From an uncultured Selenomonas sp. (GTDB taxonomy: Bacteria; Bacillota; Negativicutes; Selenomonadales; Selenomonadaceae), in the NCBI GenBank assembly GCA_947167105.1, contig CAMVGU010000026.1, forward strand, positions 1 to 43,406: DNA of 43,406 nucleotides. The letters run 5' to 3'. The position numbers and the translations under genes were made by a program. The notes below the pieces were generated by a model. It was not told where the DNA came from. It saw only the letters and a list, made by a program, of their open reading frames with translations, and made no database searches. Shown piece by piece: positions 1 to 6,970 of this stretch (position 1 is the first letter of the stretch; each line of letters starts with the position of its first letter).

Positions 1-2
1 CA

Positions 3-77
3 AGTTTCGATAACAAAGGAAAACGTGCACCTATTCCCATCACTCGCAGAAAAAAGAAAGCGGATACTACATGTTAA
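3..77 (+). CDS. possible C-terminal end of an upstream gene (partial)
   Basis: An open frame enters from the left edge and stops at TAA 75-77. The 24 visible residues are basic (RRKKK near the end) and match no family I recognise. A second frame is also open to a stop at 82-84, so the assignment is uncertain. The stop lies in the same frame as the transposase remnant that follows, but separates the two. Confidence 0.2.
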   Translation, partial: SFDNKGKRAPIPITRRKKKADTTC

Positions 78-365
78 ATCGTAAAGTTATTTAAAATTTC
101 CTATACTAGTTTGGTCAAGGCTGTGACGGGATTCGACATTCAGCTGGGCGAGGAAGGAGATGTGGTGAATATGTTGAACGCATGGGAGAATGGCTTGGCT
201 CAGGCACGGCTGGACGGAAAGCAGAGCGGCATGGACGCTGCGCGGGAAGAAAATGCTCTTGCCATGTTTGCCGACCATCTGCCTGTGGAAAAGGTAGCAA
301 AGTACAGCAATTTGTCGCAGAGGGAAGTTACCGAACTTGGGAAGAAGCACGGGTACTTGCAATAA
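78..365 (+). pseudogene. C-terminal remnant of Rpn-type PD-(D/E)XK transposase/nuclease
   Basis: This frame has no ATG start and only the tail of a protein. It shows an acidic stretch ending in GEEGDVVNM, a Lys/Arg/Gly/Gln-rich linker, then a helix-turn-helix-like tail (FADHLPVEKVAKYSNLS...EVTEL). That arrangement is typical of the C-terminus of the Rpn (recombination-promoting nuclease / PDDEXK transposase) family, whose full members are about 270-300 residues. The catalytic N-terminal domain is absent: the frame is closed upstream by the stop at 75-77. The first possible start is TTG at 111 with no good ribosome binding site. I read it as a decayed insertion remnant. The family call rests on tail composition only. 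Confidence 0.5.
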
Positions 366-377
366 CGCAGCCAAGAC

Positions 378-420
378 GGGCATCACGGAAAGACCACTGT
401 CCTCCGTGGTGCCCAGTTTT
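378..420 (+). terminator. terminator-like hairpin after the transposase remnant
   Basis: A 12-bp inverted repeat, GGGCATCACGGA (378-389) with TCCGTGGTGCCC (403-414), has one G-U pair and a 13-nt loop. It is followed by AGTTTT. It sits 12 bases after the remnant's stop and fits a weak intrinsic terminator. Confidence 0.45.
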
Positions 421-506
421 ACGAAGAATTGCAATAGGAAATTCAACGGCTTTTTGCCGAAAAACTTCGACTTGAAGATATACCGTTTTCAACTGAAACA
501 ATGAGT

Positions 507-527
507 CTCCCGCTTCTAAAGCGGGAG
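507..527 (+). mobile_element. IS200/IS605-type end hairpin (remnant)
   Basis: A perfect 9-bp stem, CTCCCGCTT / AAGCGGGAG, has a 3-nt loop (CTA). Compact GC-rich hairpins of this form are typical of the right end of IS200/IS605 elements, next to the tnpB end and its guide RNA. No tnpA or tnpB frame is present, so this would be a solo end or a non-autonomous relic. It could also be an unrelated hairpin or a terminator. Confidence 0.4.
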
Positions 528-610
528 TAAAAAGCCTATATCGCGCGAGTGGGGGCGGAGCGAAGCGGTATCCCCCACTCACAAGAAGTCAATCCACGCG
601 TTACAGGCTT

Positions 611-645
611 GTCGTGCTCCTCGAAGTACCGGCGTGGATTGAAAC
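611..645 (+). CRISPR. isolated CRISPR-like repeat (type I-C-like), no array
   Basis: The 35-nt unit starts GTCG, has a small internal stem (GTGCT/AGTAC) and ends GTGGATTGAAAC. The 3' tag GTGGATTGAAAC/T is the hallmark of type I-C repeats, normally 32 nt. Only one copy is present; an inverted partial copy of the tag lies at 589-599. No spacer periodicity or cas gene is visible. It may be the last relic of an array, or chance similarity. Confidence 0.3.
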
Positions 646-693
646 AATATTTTGTTGTATCATGACTGATCAAGTTTGAAAGGGAGAGTTGTA

Positions 694-1074
694 ATGGGTA
701 TCATCAGCGGCCTGATGGGCAATGCGGCGGAGACCAGTGTGGAGAGTGTGAAGCAGGAATATGGCAAGCTTCTGGGAGGCAGGGAGGAAATCATCCAGGC
801 TTACCAGTGGGTACGGGATTTGATGATATTTACGGATTTTCGGCTGATTCTGGTGGATATACAGGGGGCGACGGGGAAGAAGGTGGATTACCATTCCATT
901 CCCTACAAGAGCATCAGGCATTTCGCCGTTGAGTCTGCCGGGCATTTTGATTTTGAAGCGGAGCTTAAAATCTGGGTGTCCGGCATGGGGACGGAGCCTC
1001 TGGTCTATACTTTCAGCAAGGATGCAGATGTCTACAAGGTGCAGGCGCTTCTGGCTGAGTGCGTGGGCAGGTGA
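694..1074 (+). CDS. PH-domain protein (bacterial PH family)
   Basis: The product of about 126 residues resembles small bacterial pleckstrin-homology (bPH_1-type) proteins. An N-terminal helix (MGIISGLMGN...) is followed by alternating beta strands with the typical 'FTDFRLILVD...YHSIPYKSIRHFAVE' core and a C-terminal helix. These domains form beta-barrel scaffolds; their ligands are mostly unknown, and the E. coli/Bacillus relatives are uncharacterised. The ATG at 694 is chosen over TTG at 676 because AAGGGAGAG (679-687) is well spaced to it. No membrane segment is visible, so it is probably cytoplasmic. It precedes the cinA-like gene by about 48 bases. Confidence 0.7.
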   Translation: MGIISGLMGNAAETSVESVKQEYGKLLGGREEIIQAYQWVRDLMIFTDFRLILVDIQGATGKKVDYHSIPYKSIRHFAVESAGHFDFEAELKIWVSGMGTEPLVYTFSKDADVYKVQALLAECVGR

Positions 1075-1122
1075 AGGGTGCCTTGTCATAGGCATGGATA
1101 GAATCAGGTGGGGGAATGGAAA

Positions 1123-1920
1123 ATGGTCATAGAAATCATCAGCGTGGGTACGGAAATCCTCATGGGCAATATCGTCAATACGAATGCCCAGTATATTGCC
1201 AGCAGGCTGGCTCATCTGGGGCTGGATTCTTATTACCAGACAGTGGTAGGGGACAATCCCGACCGCATCAGGGGCGTACTGGATGTGGCCTTTTCCCGCT
1301 CGGACGGGGTCATCCTGACGGGCGGGCTGGGGCCGACGAAGGATGATTTGACGAAAGAGATGCTGATGGAGTATTTCGGCAAGGAGCCGGTAATGGATGA
1401 GAAGGCGCTGGCTATGCTGCAGGAGCGCATCAATCGCAACGGCTTCCGGGAGCTGACCGACAGCCTGAAGAAGCAGGCCATTGTGCCGAAGGACAGCCTG
1501 ATTCTCTACAATCATCACGGCACGGCCCCCGGCTGCGTGATGGAGCGGACGGATGGCAAGGTCTGCGTGCTGCTGCCCGGCCCGCCGAAGGAGATGCAGC
1601 CCATGTTCGAGGAGGCTGTGGAACTGTATCTGGGGGCCAAGAGCGATAAGGTGCTGGTTTCGCTGAATGTGAAAGTGCTCAGCAAGCAGGAAGCGCCGCT
1701 CTCTATTGTGGGCGAGTCGCCGGTGGCGGACAGGCTGGGGGAGCTTTTGGACAGCCAGAATCCGACGGTGGCCACCTACGCGAAGGAGGACGGCTGCCTG
1801 GTGCGGGTGACTGCGGCAGGCAAAAGCCGCGAGGAGGCACTGGCGCTTGCCGAGGAGATGGCAAAAAAGTGCAAGGAGGCCATCGGCGCCGAGTATGTGC
1901 GCTATATCAAGGAGGACTGA
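1123..1920 (+). CDS. CinA-family protein, MoCF domain only (no C-terminal amidase)
   Basis: The protein has 265 residues. The N-terminal molybdopterin-binding-like (MoCF/MoaB) domain is clear: 'SVGTEILMGNIVNTN' at the start and the phosphate-binding 'LTGGLGPTKDDLT' near residue 70. The KH-like middle domain follows and the chain ends at about residue 265. Full CinA proteins are about 410 residues, with a C-terminal nicotinamide-nucleotide amidase that is absent here. The N-terminal domain of CinA homologues is associated with ADP-ribose pyrophosphatase activity in NAD salvage; function here is inferred. Start ATG 1123 is preferred over GTG 1108 because AGGTGGGGG (1106-1114) lies 8 bases upstream. 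The downstream DUF441 gene follows 24 bases after the stop. Confidence 0.8.
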   Translation: MVIEIISVGTEILMGNIVNTNAQYIASRLAHLGLDSYYQTVVGDNPDRIRGVLDVAFSRSDGVILTGGLGPTKDDLTKEMLMEYFGKEPVMDEKALAMLQERINRNGFRELTDSLKKQAIVPKDSLILYNHHGTAPGCVMERTDGKVCVLLPGPPKEMQPMFEEAVELYLGAKSDKVLVSLNVKVLSKQEAPLSIVGESPVADRLGELLDSQNPTVATYAKEDGCLVRVTAAGKSREEALALAEEMAKKCKEAIGAEYVRYIKED

Positions 1921-1944
1921 ATTTCATGGGGAAGGAAGATTTTT

Positions 1945-2403
1945 TTGCCTATTGAATATATTACGCTGATTGCGGTACTGGTGCTGAGTTATATCGGCCA
2001 TAATATGACGGTTGCCTATGCGGCAGGCATTTTGCTGGTGGTGAAGTTCCTGGGGCTGACAAGTGCACTGCATGCCCTGGGAACTCATGGGCTGAACTGG
2101 GGCATCTTGCTGCTGACGGTGGCGGTACTGGTGCCCCTGGCAGATGGCACGATAACCGTGCATGACATGGTGGAGGCTTTCAAGACACCGGTGGGCATTA
2201 TAGCCATCACGGCGGGACTTCTGGCAGCTATTGCGGGCGGCAGCGGCGTAGATCTTCTGAAGAATTCGCCGCAGATCGTGCCTGCACTGGTCATAGGTAC
2301 GATGGCTGGCGTCTTTTTCTTCAAGGGCGTGGCTGTAGGCCCGCTGATTGCGGCCGGGGTGACGTACTTCGCTGTCTGGTGCATGAAGCTGCTGGGTCAT
2401 TGA
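1945..2403 (+). CDS. DUF441 / UPF0756 membrane protein
   Basis: The 152-residue hydrophobic protein has four to five predicted membrane segments (residues about 5-20, 23-40, 50-66, 83-102, 110-150). Conserved Gly-rich turns and 'FKTPVGIIAITAG...GSGVDLL' match the UPF0756 (DUF441, YtwI) family. Function is unknown. The start is TTG at 1945 with GGGGAAGGA (1928-1936) upstream. It is co-directional with the CinA-like gene, 24 bases downstream, and probably in the same transcript. Confidence 0.8.
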   Translation: MPIEYITLIAVLVLSYIGHNMTVAYAAGILLVVKFLGLTSALHALGTHGLNWGILLLTVAVLVPLADGTITVHDMVEAFKTPVGIIAITAGLLAAIAGGSGVDLLKNSPQIVPALVIGTMAGVFFFKGVAVGPLIAAGVTYFAVWCMKLLGH

Positions 2404-2478
2404 GCGCCATATCTTTGCTGAGGCGGCATGGCTTCCTGGAAGTATTCCCCATGGCGAAGTTTTCTCTGAAGAAGGGGC

Positions 2479-2507
2479 TTGACACAGTGACTGTCCATGC
2501 CTATAAT
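2479..2507 (+). promoter_or_regulatory. consensus sigma-A promoter for the thrS T-box transcript
   Basis: A perfect TTGACA (2479-2484) and TATAAT (2502-2507) are separated by 17 bases. Transcription should start near 2514, about 275 bases before thrS, and read the T-box leader. Confidence 0.85.
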
Positions 2508-2513
2508 TAACTC

Positions 2514-2775
2514 AATTTATGAAAAGAAAAGCGATGCGGAAGACACGACAGAAGCTTTAAGTTTCTCCAGAGAGAGGGGCCTTGGCTGCGAGCCCCTTGG
2601 AACACTGCTTGTGCCACCACTTCCAAGCTGCGGGCTGAAAAGCGATGAGTAAGCCTCGCCGGAGTCCTCTCCGTTACCAAGGCAAAAGTGGTCTCTGTCC
2701 ATGACAGGGGCAAGCAGGGTGGAACCGCGAGCATGGCCTCGTCCCTCGTTTGGGGGACGGGGCTTTTTATTTTGT
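2514..2775 (+). promoter_or_regulatory. T-box leader (threonyl-tRNA sensing) of thrS
   Basis: The hallmark T-box sequence AGGGTGGAACCGCG lies at 2716-2729, directly before an intrinsic terminator. A long structured Stem I region occupies about 2536-2630 with the distal GGCTGCGAG-type loop near 2583-2591. A plausible threonine specifier is ACC at 2616-2618, followed by A, on the 3' side of Stem I. In the known mechanism uncharged tRNA-Thr pairs with the specifier and the T-box bulge, stabilising the antiterminator so thrS is read through. The T-box call is secure; the specifier position is my placement from sequence only. Confidence 0.9.
2736..2773 (+). terminator. T-box attenuator terminator
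   Basis: A perfect 10-bp stem GCCTCGTCCC (2736-2745) / GGGACGGGGC (2754-2763) includes one G-U pair and has an 8-nt loop. It is followed by TTTTTATTTT. It lies between the T-box sequence and the thrS start, as expected for a transcriptional T-box switch. Confidence 0.92.
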
Positions 2776-2789
2776 GAGGAGGATTGGAA

Positions 2790-4709
2790 ATGCTTAAAAT
2801 TACGTTGAAGGATGGCTCTGTGCGTGAGGTTGCCGAGGGCACGAGCATACTGGATTTTGTTAAGCAGGTGAGTAATAGCCTGGCCAAGAAGGTGCTGGCC
2901 GCCAGGGTGGATGGGCAGACGCGGGATCTTATGAGTGTGCTGGATAAAGATGCGCAGGTCGAGTTTTTGACCTTCGAGGATGCAGATGGCCGCTGGGCAC
3001 TGCGCCATACGGCTTCCCACATCCTGGCCCAGGCTGTGAAGCGCCTGTACAAGGACAGCAAGGTGCAGTTGGCAATCGGCCCTGCCATTGAAAACGGGTT
3101 TTACTATGATTTCGATATGGAGCGTCAGTTGACGGATGCTGACCTGCGGGATATCGAGAAGGAAATGAAGAAGATAGTCAAGGAGAATCTGGCGCTCACC
3201 CGCAAGGAAGTCAGCCGCGCCGAAGCCTTGAAATTCTTCGAGGAACAGGGCGAGAGCTACAAGGTGGAGCTTATCAATGACCTGCCGGAGGATGCCACCA
3301 TTTCCATGTATAGCCAGGGCGAGTTTACGGATCTGTGCGCCGGGCCCCATGTTGTTTCCACGGGCAAGGTCAAGGCCATCAAGCTGCAGAGCGTGGCCGG
3401 CGCATACTGGCGCGGCAATTCCGATAACAAGATGCTGCAGCGCATTTATGGCACGGCTTTCGAGAAGCAGGAGGAGCTGGATGCCTACCTGCATATGCTG
3501 GAGGAGGCTGAGAAGCGCGACCACCGCAAGCTGGGCAAGGAACTGGATCTTTTCTCCCTGCATGAGGAGGGGCCGGGCTTCCCCTTCTTCCACCCCAATG
3601 GCATGGTCATTCGCAATGAACTCATCAATTACTGGCGTGAGGTGCATCGCCGCTACGGCTACCAGGAAATCAAAACGCCGATGATTATGAACCGTAAGCT
3701 GTGGGAGACTTCGGGCCACTGGGATCATTACAAGGAAAATATGTACTTCACGAAAATAGATGATGAAGATTACGCAGTGAAGCCCATGAACTGCCCTGGG
3801 GGTATGCTGGTCTACAAGACCCATGCCCACAGCTACCGCGACCTGCCCCTGCGTCTCGGTGAGCTTGGCCTGGTACACCGCCATGAGCTTTCCGGTGCCC
3901 TGCACGGCCTGTTCCGCGTCCGCAACTTCACCCAGGATGATGCCCATCTCTTTATCACGCCGTCGATGATTGAGGAGGAAATACAGCACACCATTGACCT
4001 GTTCGATGAGGTGTATTCCACCTTCGGCCTCTCCTATAAGGCGGAGCTCTCCACGCGCCCGGAGGATTCCATGGGCTCCGATGAGATTTGGGAGAAGGCC
4101 ACGGCGGCGCTGCAGAATGCGCTGGAGCATCGCGGCCTGGAATATGTGGTGAATGAAGGGGACGGAGCTTTCTACGGGCCTAAGATCGACTTCCATCTGA
4201 AGGATTCCATTGGCCGTACCTGGCAGTGCGGTACGATTCAGCTTGATATGCTGATGCCGGAGAAGTTCGATCTCACCTATGTGGGGGAGGACGGCGAGAA
4301 GCATCGTCCGGTCATGCTGCACCGCGTGGTTTACGGCTCCATTGAGCGCTTTATCGGCATCCTGATTGAGAACTATGCCGGTGCTTTCCCCTGCTGGCTT
4401 GCGCCTGTGCAGGCGAAGCTCCTGCCCATCACGGACAAGCATATGGACTATGCCTATGCGCTGAAAAAGAAGATGTTTGACCTGGGCCTGCGGGTGGAAG
4501 TGGATGACCGCAATGAGAAGGTGGGCTACAAGATCCGCGAGGCCCAGGTGAAAAAAATCCCCTATGCCCTGGTCGTGGGCGATGAAGAAGTGGCAAATGG
4601 CACGGTGACAGTCCGCAAGCACGGCGAAAAGGAAACCCAGTCCATGCAGGCGGAGGAGTTCATTAAGTACCTGCAGCAAAAGATTGCCAGCAAGGACGAG
4701 AAATATTAA
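2790..4709 (+). CDS. thrS: threonyl-tRNA synthetase
   Basis: This class II synthetase charges tRNA-Thr. The product is 639 residues, normal for the family. Domain order: TGS (about 1-62); the editing domain with the HTASH metal-binding motif (73-77); the catalytic core with the zinc ligand Cys335 in MNCPGG; class II motif 2 (VHRHELSG...FRVRNFTQDD); motif 3 (MLHRVVYGSIERF); and the C-terminal anticodon-binding domain from about 540. ATG 2790 is chosen because AGGAGG (2777-2782) is 7 bases upstream; TTG 2784 would be too close. Expression is controlled by the T-box leader. The infC promoter begins 2 bases after the stop. Confidence 0.97.
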   Translation: MLKITLKDGSVREVAEGTSILDFVKQVSNSLAKKVLAARVDGQTRDLMSVLDKDAQVEFLTFEDADGRWALRHTASHILAQAVKRLYKDSKVQLAIGPAIENGFYYDFDMERQLTDADLRDIEKEMKKIVKENLALTRKEVSRAEALKFFEEQGESYKVELINDLPEDATISMYSQGEFTDLCAGPHVVSTGKVKAIKLQSVAGAYWRGNSDNKMLQRIYGTAFEKQEELDAYLHMLEEAEKRDHRKLGKELDLFSLHEEGPGFPFFHPNGMVIRNELINYWREVHRRYGYQEIKTPMIMNRKLWETSGHWDHYKENMYFTKIDDEDYAVKPMNCPGGMLVYKTHAHSYRDLPLRLGELGLVHRHELSGALHGLFRVRNFTQDDAHLFITPSMIEEEIQHTIDLFDEVYSTFGLSYKAELSTRPEDSMGSDEIWEKATAALQNALEHRGLEYVVNEGDGAFYGPKIDFHLKDSIGRTWQCGTIQLDMLMPEKFDLTYVGEDGEKHRPVMLHRVVYGSIERFIGILIENYAGAFPCWLAPVQAKLLPITDKHMDYAYALKKKMFDLGLRVEVDDRNEKVGYKIREAQVKKIPYALVVGDEEVANGTVTVRKHGEKETQSMQAEEFIKYLQQKIASKDEKY

Positions 4710-4711
4710 GC

Positions 4712-4740
4712 TTGACAGCCTGTGCGGGCGATGATATAAT
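4712..4740 (+). promoter_or_regulatory. consensus promoter for infC-rpmI-rplT
   Basis: TTGACA (4712-4717) and TATAAT (4735-4740) are separated by 17 bases. The -35 box begins two bases after the thrS stop, so the IF3-L35-L20 operon is transcribed independently and its own leader follows. Confidence 0.85.
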
Positions 4741-4744
4741 CTCA

Positions 4745-4850
4745 TCTGTTAAGCAAGAGGAAGCCACCGCTTTCCACCGCCTGGCAGGCAGCCAGTCCGG
4801 TTCATAGCATGATTTTCATGGGGGTGGCGTATGCTGCCCCCCTTTTTTTG
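4745..4850 (+). promoter_or_regulatory. L20-type leader with attenuator terminator
   Basis: A structured leader of about 130 bases lies between the promoter and infC. It ends in an intrinsic terminator: GGGGGTGGC / GCTGCCCCC (4820-4841) followed by a T7 run (4843-4849). In Firmicutes this position holds the L20 leader, to which free ribosomal protein L20 binds and causes premature termination of infC-rpmI-rplT. Position and terminator are seen directly; L20 binding is inferred from the conserved operon. Confidence 0.75.
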
Positions 4851-4885
4851 CTGAATAACAACTGTATTCAGGAGGTGTTTCTACT

Positions 4886-5473
4886 ATTAGCAGGGATTCA
4901 TTACGTATCAATGAGCAGATTCGCATCCGTGAAGTCCGGGTGACCAGTGCCACGGGTGAGCAGCTCGGTATCATGCCTACCCGTGAGGCACTGCGGATGG
5001 CTGAGGAGCAGCATCTGGATTTGGTCGAGGTCGCCCCGAAGGCCAAGCCGCCTGTCTGCCGCATCATGGATTTCGGCAAGTACCGCTATGAGCAGCAGAA
5101 GCGCGACAAGGAAGCCAAGAAGAAGCAGAAGATCATCAGCATCAAGGAAGTCAAGCTGCGCCCGAATATCGAGCAGCATGATTTTGATGTCAAGGTGAAA
5201 AATGCCGTGCGCTTTGTGCAGGAAGGCAACAAGGTCAAGGTGACAATCATGTTCCGCGGCCGTGAGCTCTCCCATCCGGAGCTGGGCCGTGAGGTACTGG
5301 ATCGGGTGGCAGCGCAACTGGGTGACACGGTTTCCGTGGAGCGCAGCGCCAAGCTCGAAGGCAAGAACATGACGATGATTCTTGCACCGAAGGCTTCCAA
5401 GGTCCAAAAGCCCAAGAAGCAGGCTCCGGCCCAGGAGCAGGCTGACGAGGCCGGCACGACTGAGACTGAGTAA
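4886..5473 (+). CDS. infC: translation initiation factor IF-3 (ATT start)
   Basis: IF-3 binds the 30S subunit and checks start-codon pairing. The 195-residue product has the N-terminal domain (RINEQIRIREVRV...GEQLGIMPTREAL, then KPPVCRIMDFGKYRYE), a basic linker, and the C-terminal domain (KEVKLRPNIEQHDFDVK...FRGRE). The tail after about 175 is low-complexity (KPKKQAPAQEQADEAG). The conserved N-terminus requires a start upstream of the first in-frame GTG (4940). The only fitting codon is ATT 4886, preceded by AGGAGG (4870-4875). Non-canonical AUU starts are a known hallmark of infC and allow IF-3 to repress its own translation. Confidence 0.93.
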   Translation: MSRDSLRINEQIRIREVRVTSATGEQLGIMPTREALRMAEEQHLDLVEVAPKAKPPVCRIMDFGKYRYEQQKRDKEAKKKQKIISIKEVKLRPNIEQHDFDVKVKNAVRFVQEGNKVKVTIMFRGRELSHPELGREVLDRVAAQLGDTVSVERSAKLEGKNMTMILAPKASKVQKPKKQAPAQEQADEAGTTETE

Positions 5474-5497
5474 GAAGATTTTAAGGAGGAAACTATA

Positions 5498-5695
5498 ATG
5501 CCGAAGATCAAGACCCGCAGAGCGGCTGCCAAGCGTTTCAGCATGACCGGCAGCGGCGAGTTCAAGCGCAATAAGGCTTTCAAGAGCCACATCCTGGAGA
5601 AGAAGAGCCCGAAGCGCAAGCGCAACCTGCGCAAGGCTGCCCTCGCTTCCAATGCCGATTACGCACGCGTGAAGCGCATGCTTCCGAACGGTTGA
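5498..5695 (+). CDS. rpmI: 50S ribosomal protein L35
   Basis: The 65-residue, strongly basic protein starts [14 protein letters not shown] and carries the L35 signature '[16 protein letters not shown]'. AAGGAGG lies 7-8 bases upstream. It sits between infC and rplT in the universally conserved order and is a structural component of the large subunit. Confidence 0.97.
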   Translation: MPKIKTRRAAAKRFSMTGSGEFKRNKAFKSHILEKKSPKRKRNLRKAALASNADYARVKRMLPNG

Positions 5696-5734
5696 TAGAT
5701 TTCGCAAGCTGGATAGATTTGAGGAGGATTACCA

Positions 5735-6088
5735 ATGCCAAGAGTTAAAACCGGCGTCACTGCACATCGCCGCCATAAGAAAATCCTGAAGCTCGCCAAG
5801 GGCTACAAGGGTGCCAAGAGCAAGCAGTTCAAAAAAGCCAATGAGACAGTCATGAAGGCTCTTTACTATGCCCGCCGTGACCGTCGCGCGAAGAAGGGCG
5901 AATTCCGCCGTCTCTGGATTGCCCGCATCAATGCTGCGGCCCGCCTGAACGGCTTGTCCTACAGCCGACTTGTCTGCGGTCTTACGAAGGCCGGTGTGGA
6001 AGTCAACCGCAAGATGCTGGCTGACCTGGCTGTTTCTGATGCCGAGGCTTTTGCGAAGCTCGTTGCTGTCGCCAAAGAGAATCTGTAA
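5735..6088 (+). CDS. rplT: 50S ribosomal protein L20
   Basis: The 117-residue protein ([16 protein letters not shown]..., then [18 protein letters not shown]) has the usual L20 length and sequence. It is an early-assembly protein of the large subunit and the presumed autorepressor that binds the leader upstream of infC. GAGGAGG is well placed upstream. A strong terminator follows 18 bases after the stop. Confidence 0.97.
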   Translation: MPRVKTGVTAHRRHKKILKLAKGYKGAKSKQFKKANETVMKALYYARRDRRAKKGEFRRLWIARINAAARLNGLSYSRLVCGLTKAGVEVNRKMLADLAVSDAEAFAKLVAVAKENL

Positions 6089-6106
6089 TTAGGATTTTTG
6101 ACATAA

Positions 6107-6146
6107 AGGGTTGATAGGGTCCTGCGGCTCTGTCAGCCTTTTTTTT
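6107..6146 (+). terminator. terminator of the infC-rpmI-rplT operon
   Basis: A long hairpin pairs AGGGTTGATAGGG (from 6107) with the segment ending TGTCAGCCTT (6126-6140); about 14 pairs include G-U. It leads into a run of Ts to 6146. The next gene starts 14 bases later, so read-through may supply it. Confidence 0.8.
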
Positions 6147-6160
6147 ATCGGGAGTGGCGT

Positions 6161-6970
6161 ATGGAAAAGATAGACAGTGCAAGCAACAGGAAAATCAAGC
6201 TGGCGGCGAGCCTCTCCCGGCGCAAGCACAGGGAGCAGGAGGGACTGTTCCTTGCCGAAGGCGTGCGCCTGTGCGAGATGGCAGCAGTGTCCGGCTGGCA
6301 GGCGGAATACGGACTGGTGACGGAAAGATGCCTGCAGTCGGAGCGGGGGCAAAGACTTTGCCGGCAACTGGAAGGGCAGTGTCCCATGTATCTGGTCACG
6401 GAGCAGCTTTACGGGAAGGCGGCAGCGGTTGAGACGCCCCAGGGGGTGCTGCTGGTCATCAGGCAAAAGCAAAGCCGCCTGGCGGATTTGCCGGCGGCGG
6501 AGGCTCCGTTATATGTTGTGCTGGATGGTGTGCAGGACCCCGGCAATGCAGGTACGATTATCCGCACTGCGGATGCGGCAGGCGCAGGGGCTGTTATATT
6601 GATGCAGGGCACAACGGATATCTTTGCTGACAAGGCTGTGCGCGCCACCATGGGCTCACTGTTTCATCTGCCTGTCTGCACCGGGGTGACAGGGGAGGAA
6701 CTGGCGGCCTTTGCGGCTGCAAAAAAATTGCGGCTCTATGTGACTGCCCTGGATGAGACGGCAAAGCCCCATTTTGATTGCGATTTGCGCGGCCCGCTGC
6801 TGCTGGCCTTTGGCAATGAGGGCAGGGGCGTTTCCCCTGAATTGCTGCTGCAGGGGGAGAAGCTCTATATACCTATGCAGGGTGGTGCGGAATCCCTGAA
6901 TGTGGGTGTGGCGGCGGCTGTCGTGCTGTACGAGGCCCTGCGGCAGCGGCATCATGCCCAGAACAGGTGA
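6161..6970 (+). CDS. SpoU/TrmH-family RNA 2'-O-ribose methyltransferase
   Basis: The 269-residue SPOUT-class enzyme uses S-adenosylmethionine to methylate 2'-hydroxyls of rRNA or tRNA. An N-terminal substrate-binding domain (about 1-95, with the RKHREQEGLFLAEG motif typical of RlmB-like proteins) precedes the knotted catalytic domain. The three SpoU motifs are present: NAGTIIRTADAAG (about 130), LAFGNEGRGVSPELL (about 215) and IPMQGGAESLNVGVAAAV (about 235). The exact target nucleotide cannot be told. ATG 6161 follows GGGAGTGG. Its last 19 bases overlap the convergent thiN-like gene on the opposite strand. Confidence 0.9.
   Translation: MEKIDSASNRKIKLAASLSRRKHREQEGLFLAEGVRLCEMAAVSGWQAEYGLVTERCLQSERGQRLCRQLEGQCPMYLVTEQLYGKAAAVETPQGVLLVIRQKQSRLADLPAAEAPLYVVLDGVQDPGNAGTIIRTADAAGAGAVILMQGTTDIFADKAVRATMGSLFHLPVCTGVTGEELAAFAAAKKLRLYVTALDETAKPHFDCDLRGPLLLAFGNEGRGVSPELLLQGEKLYIPMQGGAESLNVGVAAAVVLYEALRQRHHAQNR

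Larger units (their letters stand above)
366..693. other. gene-free stretch with several inverted repeats
   Basis: No credible coding frame is present. In order it holds the terminator-like hairpin at 378-414, the IS605-like hairpin at 507-527, and a 9-bp inverted repeat GAGTGGGGG / CCCCCACTC (547-555 / 571-579) around a purine-rich loop. Then comes an 11-bp inverted pair, TCAATCCACGC (589-599) and GCGTGGATTGA (632-642), the second lying in a CRISPR-like repeat. A small AACAA-TATT-TTGTT palindrome (643-656) lies just before the next gene. The density of palindromes suggests debris of mobile elements. Confidence 0.6.

Noticed and set aside
639..663. Promoter TTGAAA...TATCAT before the PH-domain gene
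   Set aside because: The spacer is only 13 bases, too short for sigma-A; the -35 also lies in the CRISPR-like tag.
2517..4745. 742-codon open frame opposite thrS on the minus strand
   Set aside because: It mirrors thrS exactly, has low-complexity His/Leu/Gln-rich translation and no family motifs. It is a shadow of a GC-rich codon bias.
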